Source: CAYRFE01 sp964423645 [NCBI: uncultured bacterium]
GTDB taxonomy: Bacteria; Macinerneyibacteriota; Macinerneyibacteria; Macinerneyibacteriales
Assembly (NCBI GenBank): GCA_964423645.1
Contig: CAYRFE010000019.1
Location: 8,743-72,742, forward strand
DNA length: 64,000 nt
Reading direction: 5' to 3'
Below are positions 45,552 to 51,976 of the stretch, in pieces. Position 1 is the first letter of the stretch. Each line of letters starts with the position of its first letter. Below the pieces are notes generated by a model that saw nothing but the letters and a program-made list of their open reading frames with translations, was not told where the DNA came from and searched no databases. The translations under genes and the position numbers were made by a program.

Positions 45552-46604
45552 TTATTTTGTCATATGATCCGCCCGTTCAAACGACAACGGTCTCCCTATT
45601 GTCGCGAGCGAGTCGCGTAAATGTTCAAGAAATGATGTCGCCGCCGATGCTTCGGTGCGTTTCTTATTGGGATAGATCGTATAGAGTTTGCGGTATTGCG
45701 CAGGCGTTTCGTTTGGCATAACGACGTTTGCGCCGCGCTGTAACGCGAGTAGCCGCGCCTGATCCTCCGCAAGAGTTGATAATGCAGTCGTCGCCGGAAG
45801 ATGCACATCCCCGCTCACAATTCGATTCAACGCCAATACACGATATGTGACATCCTCGCGATCGTGCTCATTCCACTCAGTTGGCTGACCTGCTACGGGT
45901 ATATACGGACCTGCCCCTATCATATCGGTCTGTATCGTTTTAAAAAACAGAATATCCTGTGCGATACTTTCACGTGTCTGCCCGGGCAAGCCGATCATGA
46001 TCCCGCTTCCCACCTGATATCCGATGCTCTTTAATGTTTGAAGACAGGAAACTCGCTCATCAAAACTCATACCGGGGTTGAGTTTATTATATAGATCGTG
46101 ATCCGATGTTTCATGCTTCAACAGATATCGGTCGGCACCTGCATCAAACCACGTGCGATACGTCACTTCGTCACGCTCACCGAGTGAAAGTGTTATTGCC
46201 ATACCCGGAGTTTGCTTTTTGGTCTCACGCAACACATCAGCAAACAACGCTGCAGTGTAAAACATATCTTCACCTGATTGCATAACGAGTGTTCGATATC
46301 CCTTTGCGTAAATTTCCGTACTGATTCGAACAATGTCTTCAGGTAATATACGGTATCTGACCACACCATCGGTGTTACAGTTTATCCCGCAATACAGACA
46401 CGCTCGCCTGCAGTGATTGGAGATCTCTAAGATCGCCCTCAGATGTACTTTGTCGCCGACAAGTTCCTTGCGGATGCGGTCGGCCTCACGATACATCACG
46501 GCGAGATCGTCAGTTGTTGCGTCAACGAGGAACCAACGGATATCATCAATATTCGGGTTTTCGCGGAGACGATCGATGCGGTCGATTGCAGAAAGTATAT
46601 TCAT
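45552..46604 (-). CDS. hydE: [FeFe] hydrogenase maturase HydE (radical SAM)
   Basis: A 350-residue radical SAM enzyme with the cluster motif CRRACLYCG (Cys65, Cys69, Cys72). The HydE-specific segments QSGEDMFY, HETSDHDLYNKLNPGMSF and GAGPYIPVAGQPTEW are present. HydE acts on the HydG-derived iron complex and is needed to build the 2Fe subcluster with its azadithiolate bridge. AAAGGA precedes the ATG. It follows hydG after a 183-base gap that holds repeat sequence, in the order hydA-hydG-hydE. Confidence 0.95.
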   Translation of the reverse strand: MNILSAIDRIDRLRENPNIDDIRWFLVDATTDDLAVMYREADRIRKELVGDKVHLRAILEISNHCRRACLYCGINCNTDGVVRYRILPEDIVRISTEIYAKGYRTLVMQSGEDMFYTAALFADVLRETKKQTPGMAITLSLGERDEVTYRTWFDAGADRYLLKHETSDHDLYNKLNPGMSFDERVSCLQTLKSIGYQVGSGIMIGLPGQTRESIAQDILFFKTIQTDMIGAGPYIPVAGQPTEWNEHDREDVTYRVLALNRIVSGDVHLPATTALSTLAEDQARLLALQRGANVVMPNETPAQYRKLYTIYPNKKRTEASAATSFLEHLRDSLATIGRPLSFERADHMTK

Positions 46605-46649
46605 AGGTATAATCCTTTTTTTAATTCCATACTAACAATCCGTTTTCGT

Positions 46650-46735
46650 CTTGTGCCATCCCCAAACCCCTTCCGAGAAATCGGAAGGGGCTTAGAATGT
46701 TCTATAATGGGGACGTTGTCCCCATGCCCCTGTTT
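46650..46735 (+). repeat. Partial family B repeat core
   Basis: The core order CCATCCCCAAACCCC, a TTCCGA/TCGGAA stem with flanking CCCC and GGGG, TATAATGGGGACGTTGTCCCC and ATGCCCC matches the middle of the MITE-like elements near 42.6 and 61.9 kb. The terminal inverted repeats are missing. It lies between hydG and hydE. Confidence 0.65.
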
Positions 46736-46751
46736 TGATTCATTAACGTAA

Positions 46752-46771
46752 GGGCAATTCATGAATTGCCC
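46752..46771. repeat. Perfect 20-bp palindrome after hydG
   Basis: GGGCAATTCATGAATTGCCC is perfectly self-complementary and lies 16 bases beyond the hydG stop. It may be a minor intergenic repeat family or contribute to 3' end stability; no T-run follows on the hydG strand. Confidence 0.5.
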
Positions 46772-46787
46772 CTACGGGAATATAATT

Positions 46788-48170
46788 TTACAGATATAAA
46801 TCTTTTTCGCCTTTTTCAAGACGTTTGAGGAAATCACGTGTGGTCGCCTGCACTTCGGCGGTGGGAATATCCGCGATCATTTTTTCAATTAACGTATCGC
46901 CTGCCTTGTGTGTACCAGGGTGTGCATAGTGGATAAGATATTCTTTGAAGGTCGTAAGCGCGTTCGGCAAACAATACTGCTTAATAAGACCGGGTTTTGC
47001 CAAATCCATAAAGTCTTGTCCTGTACGCCCCATACGATAACATCCGGTACAAAATGAAGGAATATAACCATGTTGTACTATGTCATAAATCACTTCATCC
47101 AAAGTGCGATGATCTCCCAACGAAAATTGCTCTGCAGATTGTGAATCCGAATAACCACCGGGATTAGTCTTTGAACCGGCAGAAATCTGCGATATCCCGA
47201 GTGATAAAGCCTCCGTACGCATATGCGAATCCTCTCGTGTGCTCAATATCATACCGGTATATGGTACTGTGATTCGCAGTATTGCAATTATCTTTTTAAA
47301 ATCTTTGTCGGATACCGGATACGGCGGATTTGCGGCAACATCTGATCCTGTAGCGGGTTCCAAACGCGGAATTGATATTGTATGTGGCCCAACACCGAAT
47401 TTGTTTTCCAAGTGACGAATGTGTTGCAACAGTGCCATTATTTCAAATCGATAGTCATGCAGACCGAATAAAATACCCACACCGACATCATCGACACCGC
47501 CTTCCATTGCTCTGTCCATCGCGGTAAGATGATTCACATAATCCGACTTAGGTCCTGTCGGATGCATCTTTTTGTAGGTATCATAATGATACGTTTCCTG
47601 AAACAATTGATACGTGCCGATACCTGCGGCTTTCAATCGGCGGAAACTTTCTACCGATAACGGTGCAATATTGATATTGATTCGACGGATCTCTCCGTTA
47701 CCTTCATGTACCGAATAAATCGTCTCAATCGCTTTGAGCGAATACTCAAGCGCACTCTCCCCAAGACCTTCACCGGAAACTAAAAGCACACGCTTATGCC
47801 CTTCTTTCACCAGAGCTATGGTCTCCTGACGTATTTCATCAAGCGTCAACGTGCGACGAGGAATAAAACTATTGCTACGGCGAAATGCACAGTATAAACA
47901 TTCATTATTACACATATTTGAAACGTAGAGAGGTGCAAAGAGCACCAAACGACGACCATAGATTTCTTCCTTAATATAACGAGCTACCTCAAGTATCGAC
48001 TGCAGTTGATCATCATCTTCAACCATTAATAACCGTTCTGCTTCTTCAAATGAAATACCTTTTAATTCACGGGCATGTGTAAGAATATCACTCACTTCTT
48101 TATCATCGGGTGCGGAAGTGTTTTTAAGATAGTCATAGATGCGTTGATGATCTATAAAACCGGTATTCAC
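46788..48170 (-). CDS. hydG: [FeFe] hydrogenase maturase HydG (tyrosine lyase)
   Basis: A 460-residue radical SAM enzyme with the N-terminal cluster motif CNNECLYC (Cys87, Cys91, Cys94). The C-terminal auxiliary cluster motif is CTGC with a third cysteine 22 residues further (Cys374, Cys377, Cys400). HydG splits tyrosine into p-cresol and dehydroglycine and makes the CO and cyanide ligands as an Fe(CO)2CN synthon. The GTG start follows AAGGAGG. A hairpin separates it from hydA, so hydG, hydE may be expressed at a different level from the structural gene. Confidence 0.95.
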   Translation of the reverse strand: MNTGFIDHQRIYDYLKNTSAPDDKEVSDILTHARELKGISFEEAERLLMVEDDDQLQSILEVARYIKEEIYGRRLVLFAPLYVSNMCNNECLYCAFRRSNSFIPRRTLTLDEIRQETIALVKEGHKRVLLVSGEGLGESALEYSLKAIETIYSVHEGNGEIRRININIAPLSVESFRRLKAAGIGTYQLFQETYHYDTYKKMHPTGPKSDYVNHLTAMDRAMEGGVDDVGVGILFGLHDYRFEIMALLQHIRHLENKFGVGPHTISIPRLEPATGSDVAANPPYPVSDKDFKKIIAILRITVPYTGMILSTREDSHMRTEALSLGISQISAGSKTNPGGYSDSQSAEQFSLGDHRTLDEVIYDIVQHGYIPSFCTGCYRMGRTGQDFMDLAKPGLIKQYCLPNALTTFKEYLIHYAHPGTHKAGDTLIEKMIADIPTAEVQATTRDFLKRLEKGEKDLYL

Positions 48171-48215
48171 GAAGCCTCCTTCTGCACGTGATACGCCACG
48201 TGACTATGTCAAAAT

Positions 48216-48247
48216 AGGGCATACTCGCGATACAGCGACTATGCCCT
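48216..48247 (-). terminator. Hairpin after hydA
   Basis: AGGGCATA / TATGCCCT forms an 8-bp stem with an inner CGC/GCG extension, 13 bases after the hydA stop. It is followed by ATTTTG on the minus strand, a weak U-tract. It is probably a partial terminator that reduces read-through into hydG. Confidence 0.6.
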
Positions 48248-48259
48248 TCACAGTGCTCC

Positions 48260-50047
48260 TTAGTGCTTATGTGTCGCTTCACCCATGCTTTGTCCGTCAT
48301 ATACACTGCGTTTATAATAATTCGTATGAAGTAGGTGATGTGCTTTCTCAGACCCCGGTTTACCGAAGTATTTCTCATAGATGCGATTTACAGCGACATT
48401 TTGATGTGAACAACGTTTTGGCAGATCGTGATCTTCTTTATACAACCCTTCTCCGCGACGAGCGCGTTTTGCAAAGGTGCTGTTACGCGGTTGGCCGCCT
48501 CCGCCGACACATCCGCCGGGACATGCCATGATCTCAATGAAGGTATACTCACTTTTGCCGGTGGTCACCATCTGATCACGAACTTTTTCCAGTAATTTCC
48601 GTGCATTACCAAGCCCGTGCGCAACCGCTACCTTTACAGGAAGTTCTCCGCCGTCTTTCAACGGAATGGTCACAGCCATTTCTTTGATACCTTTCATCCC
48701 GCGAACAGGCAAAATCTCTACATTACCCATTTCTTTGCCGGAAAGAACAAAATAGACAGTACGAAGTGCAGCTTCCATAACACCACCCGTCGCGCCGAAA
48801 ATAGTAGCGGCACCGGTGTATTCACCAAGCATCGGATCAACGGTATCTTCTTTAATATCTTTAAGATCGATTCCGGCTTCTTTCATCATTTTTACAAATT
48901 CACGAGTTGTTAAAACATAATCAACATCCTGAAAACCCGAGTCACGCATTTCAGGACGCTGTGCTTCAAACTTTTTTGCAGTACACGGCATGATAGATAC
49001 CGAAACGATTTTCGAAGGATCTATTTTTTTCTCTTCCGCATAATAGGTTTTTGCAACCACGCCCATCATCTGTTGAGGTGATTTAGCGGTTGATACATGT
49101 GCAGCCAAATCGGGGAAATACGTCTCCATGAATTTTACCCAACCAGGTGAACAGGAAGTGATAACAGGTAACTTCCCACCTGAAACAACGCGACCGATAA
49201 CTTCGGTGCCTTCTTCCATAATGGTCAAATCCGCACTGAAATTGGTATCAAATATTGCATCAAACCCAATCGTTTTCAATGCAGCATACATTTTTCCGGT
49301 AGTAACAGTCCCTATCTCCATACCGAATTCTTCGCCTATTGATGCACGAATAGACGGAGCCTCCTGAACGATAACATGTTTTTCGGGATCAAGAATAGCC
49401 TGCCATACCGATTCGATATGACTTTTCTCGCTCAATGCGCCTGTCGGACAATACACGATACATTGTCCGCAATTCACACACGGACTATTTGCCATGCCTT
49501 TATTAAATGCAGTATCAATTGAAGACTCAAAACCTCTGTTTGCAATAGTTAAAGCGTTCACTGTTTGTATTTTATCACATACTTCTACACAGCGATAACA
49601 TAATATACATTTATTCGGATCACGTACTATTGAAACGCTTGATTCGTCAAGTGGCTGTTTTTCGAGCAGTAATGGCAAGTTATCCATATCAACACCCATT
49701 CTGTAGGATAACTCTTGTAATTCACACGAATTATTCGCTGTGCAGGTCGGACAATCGACATTGTGGTTTGATAAAATAAGTTCAAGTATCATTTTTCTCT
49801 CCGCACGCAGTTCTTTTGTATTGGTCACAATATTCTGATTCGGTGCGACAGGTGTGCAACATGAACGCACGTGACGCCCGTTAATATCCACCACACAAAT
49901 ACCGCACGCCGCAGTTGCAGGCAGATCTTCATGATAACACAATGTGGGAATATTCTTACCAACCTTTTTTGCCGCATCAAGTATCGTCGTACCTTCAGCA
50001 ACTTCCACTTCGATTCCGTCGATCGTTAATTTTACCATTTTTTCCAT
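48260..50047 (-). CDS. hydA: [FeFe] hydrogenase catalytic subunit, HydA/HndD type
   Basis: A 595-residue protein of NuoG-like N-terminus plus H-domain. It carries a [2Fe-2S] cluster (Cys37, 48, 51, 63), a His-ligated [4Fe-4S] (His95, Cys99, 102, 108), two [4Fe-4S] clusters (Cys147-157, Cys190-200) and H-cluster motifs TSCSPGW (297-303), MPCTAKKFEAQRPE (Cys355) and MACPGGC (Cys509, Cys513). L1 reads CS where monomeric clostridial enzymes read CC, as in NAD(P)-linked multimeric enzymes. The flavin partner subunits (HydB/HydC type) are not in the window. It interconverts protons and H2 in the cytoplasm. AGGAGG precedes the ATG; it has its own promoter. Confidence 0.95.
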   Translation of the reverse strand: MEKMVKLTIDGIEVEVAEGTTILDAAKKVGKNIPTLCYHEDLPATAACGICVVDINGRHVRSCCTPVAPNQNIVTNTKELRAERKMILELILSNHNVDCPTCTANNSCELQELSYRMGVDMDNLPLLLEKQPLDESSVSIVRDPNKCILCYRCVEVCDKIQTVNALTIANRGFESSIDTAFNKGMANSPCVNCGQCIVYCPTGALSEKSHIESVWQAILDPEKHVIVQEAPSIRASIGEEFGMEIGTVTTGKMYAALKTIGFDAIFDTNFSADLTIMEEGTEVIGRVVSGGKLPVITSCSPGWVKFMETYFPDLAAHVSTAKSPQQMMGVVAKTYYAEEKKIDPSKIVSVSIMPCTAKKFEAQRPEMRDSGFQDVDYVLTTREFVKMMKEAGIDLKDIKEDTVDPMLGEYTGAATIFGATGGVMEAALRTVYFVLSGKEMGNVEILPVRGMKGIKEMAVTIPLKDGGELPVKVAVAHGLGNARKLLEKVRDQMVTTGKSEYTFIEIMACPGGCVGGGGQPRNSTFAKRARRGEGLYKEDHDLPKRCSHQNVAVNRIYEKYFGKPGSEKAHHLLHTNYYKRSVYDGQSMGEATHKH

Positions 50048-50071
50048 CCTTGTGACCTCCTGTTATCTTTA

Positions 50072-50086
50072 CTATTCGTTATGCTT
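50072..50086 (-). promoter_or_regulatory. Leader element shared with the P5C dehydrogenase gene
   Basis: AAGCATAACGAATAG, identical to the element in the P5C dehydrogenase leader, begins 16 bases after the hydA -10 box. The preceding bases (TTGTG, then a CG-rich step) are also similar. It lies between the transcription start and the AGGAGG. Confidence 0.6.
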
Positions 50087-50102
50087 TTCCGCACGCACAA
50101 AA

Positions 50103-50130
50103 AGTATAGAAAAAGAACACCTTAGGTCAA
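50103..50130 (-). promoter_or_regulatory. Promoter of hydA
   Basis: TTGACC and TATACT lie 16 bases apart on the minus strand, giving a leader of about 50 bases. Immediately upstream of the -35 box is a 7-bp inverted repeat (GAAAATT and AATTTTC, six bases apart, 50131-50150) that could bind a regulator. Confidence 0.75.
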
Positions 50131-50305
50131 GAAAATTTCAAATAATTTTCATACAATTCTGATATAAATCATAGTCAATTCGTATCTGGTTAATATATTG
50201 ATAGATAGAATTCGAGATAATCTCTGTGATACTACTTAATTTTTTCTTAAAAATTACTTTCGCTTAAGATTGTAAGGTAGTATTATAAAAAACACCCGAT
50301 TTTTT

Positions 50306-50377
50306 ATCGCTTTTTTTCGATGATGATTCATCGTTTTTTTTCGATACAGATTCATCGCTTTTTTTCGATATACTATA
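50306..50377 (-). repeat. Three tandem 24-bp repeats upstream of hydA
   Basis: Each unit begins ATCG(C/T)TTTTTTTCGAT on the plus strand; the last eight bases vary (GATGATTC, ACAGATTC, ATACTATA). Every unit contains a small ATCG...CGAT inverted repeat around a T-tract, and a further ATCG with CGAT lies just before. They sit in the 361-base hydA-fdhD gap, about 175 bases upstream of the hydA promoter. They may be a regulator-binding array. The remaining AT-rich DNA holds no gene. Confidence 0.7.
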
Positions 50378-50408
50378 TCGAGCATAATGTTTTGTAAAAA
50401 ATCATACC

Positions 50409-51194
50409 TTACATTACCCGTTCAGGCGAAGCGTAGATATTCATTTTTCGTCCTCGCACAAAGCCGATGAGAGTGAGATTGGCAGCACGCGCAGTCGCGA
50501 TAGCTTTATCAGTAGTCGCCGCAACCGATACCAATACCGGCAATTTGCAATACACCGCTTTGAGTACCATTTCACGAGGAATTCGTCCGCTGGTAATGAT
50601 CGCCGATCGCTCAAACGATAATCCGCTGCGAAGTACAAAGCCCACTATTTTATCGATCGCATTATGCCTGCCGATATCCTCAAAAAAAGCGATTCTCCCC
50701 GTTTCGTTATACAATGCTGAACTGTGCACCGCGCCGGTTTTTTGAAAAATTTCAGACATTGTTGCAAAGTCACGCACCCAATCGAGGATCATATCTTTTT
50801 TGAAAAGCCCCTGCTCGGTAACATCATCATTTTTCAACACGGGAAGAGTATAGGTCACACTTTCCTGCTTGCCGAGAGCGGTGGTAATTGTACGCATGCG
50901 GTTTTTGGTGGCGGCAAGACGCGCCGAGGCCTCGTCACTTACCGTCACCGATGCAATGCCCTGCCCTTCATCAATTGCGATACTGTGTATATCAGCGAGC
51001 GAAAAAATAATACGCTCCGAATACAAGAATCCGGTGATCAGCTCTTCCAAAAAAATCGGCGAACAGATAAGGCGTACGAACGGCTCTGTGTTGATAACGA
51101 CCTGCAATGTATATTCAACGATAATGGCATCATCAAGTTGTTGAGTCACTCCATTATCATAGCGAGTTATAGGTGTAGTTGTTAGAGCATTCAT
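50409..51194 (-). CDS. fdhD: FdhD sulfurtransferase-like protein lacking the CxxC
   Basis: A 261-residue FdhD-family protein: PLTxx-type opening, ERIIFS, GAVHSSAL, FEDIGRHNAIDKIVG, TSGRIPREMVLKA and GFVRGRKMNIY are all present. FdhD moves sulfur from IscS to the bis-MGD cofactor of formate dehydrogenase. The usual Cys-x-x-Cys loop (in E. coli Cys121/Cys124) is here RTITTALGKQ, without cysteine. Either sulfur transfer uses another residue or the protein only holds the cofactor. AAAGGGG lies before the ATG. It stands just after the fdhA-mobA genes, with its own promoter. Confidence 0.9.
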   Translation of the reverse strand: MNALTTTPITRYDNGVTQQLDDAIIVEYTLQVVINTEPFVRLICSPIFLEELITGFLYSERIIFSLADIHSIAIDEGQGIASVTVSDEASARLAATKNRMRTITTALGKQESVTYTLPVLKNDDVTEQGLFKKDMILDWVRDFATMSEIFQKTGAVHSSALYNETGRIAFFEDIGRHNAIDKIVGFVLRSGLSFERSAIITSGRIPREMVLKAVYCKLPVLVSVAATTDKAIATARAANLTLIGFVRGRKMNIYASPERVM

Positions 51195-51243
51195 AGGAAC
51201 CCCTTTCCTGTAAAATTCACCATATTGTTCATAATCTCATCTC

Positions 51244-51272
51244 ATTTTCGGATGTCACACAGATTATGTCAA
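51244..51272 (-). promoter_or_regulatory. Candidate promoter of fdhD
   Basis: A perfect TTGACA is followed after 17 bases by GAAAAT, a poor -10. The weak -10 may mean an activator is needed. The site lies in the 160-base gap between mobA and fdhD. Confidence 0.4.
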
Positions 51273-51354
51273 GGGTTTTTTCTCTTTTTATTTCTCGTAT
51301 GCTATCGCGTGGGAAAAATCATGAAGATGTACGATACCGAAAAAGTTGCAAAAT

Positions 51355-51963
51355 TCAGCCCAGTGTCTTTTGCAAAAACTCTTCGTATTCATGTCGTGTG
51401 TTGAGATTTGCAAACATATCCATATGCGAATTGAATGATTTGGCGGTGTGTTCATCAATATACAACGTATTCACTGAACGTAAAAAGTAATAGATAGATC
51501 CCTTCTCTTCGCTAAGATCCGCTCGCAGCTGCGTCAATGATGTTTTCCCGTAATACGCATGAAACGGCTCTATCCAATCCCCGTGAGTGGTGATACAAGT
51601 ATCAGTGTTGTTTCCACGCAGTGCATCCTGCATAAAACGAGCATATGTCTCACAATAATTTGGCATGTCGCAGGCAATAGTAAAAACATATTGTGATTTA
51701 GCCTGTGATAACGCGGCTTCAATCCCCGCAAGCGGTCCTAATCCCGGATAATTATCTTTTACCGCAGTAATCGGCATTTCTTCATAATATTCCGGATTTG
51801 CGGTCACGACAATGATATCGTCGAATAACGGCTGAAGTTTACGAACAGTGATATCAATGAGCCTCCTCTGATTGACGGTGAGTAATTGTTTATCAAACCC
51901 CATGCGGGAGGATTTTCCTCCCGCAAGGATTGCCGCACTGCCAAACAGAGGATTCTCGCTCAT
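51355..51963 (-). CDS. mobA: Molybdenum cofactor guanylyltransferase MobA
   Basis: A 202-residue nucleotidyltransferase with LAGGKSSRMGFDK (GTP-binding), GPLAGIEAAL, ACDMPN (metal-binding) and MFANLNT, the MobA signatures. It joins GMP to molybdopterin to form the MGD cofactor needed by the formate dehydrogenase encoded just upstream. The start is 13 bases after the fdhA stop, with AAGGA; it is co-transcribed with fdhA. Confidence 0.93.
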   Translation of the reverse strand: MSENPLFGSAAILAGGKSSRMGFDKQLLTVNQRRLIDITVRKLQPLFDDIIVVTANPEYYEEMPITAVKDNYPGLGPLAGIEAALSQAKSQYVFTIACDMPNYCETYARFMQDALRGNNTDTCITTHGDWIEPFHAYYGKTSLTQLRADLSEEKGSIYYFLRSVNTLYIDEHTAKSFNSHMDMFANLNTRHEYEEFLQKTLG

Positions 51964-51976
51964 TGCTTCGTTATCC

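Noticed and set aside
50306-50377. CRISPR mini-array
   Set aside because: Units are contiguous 24-bp tandem repeats with no spacers.
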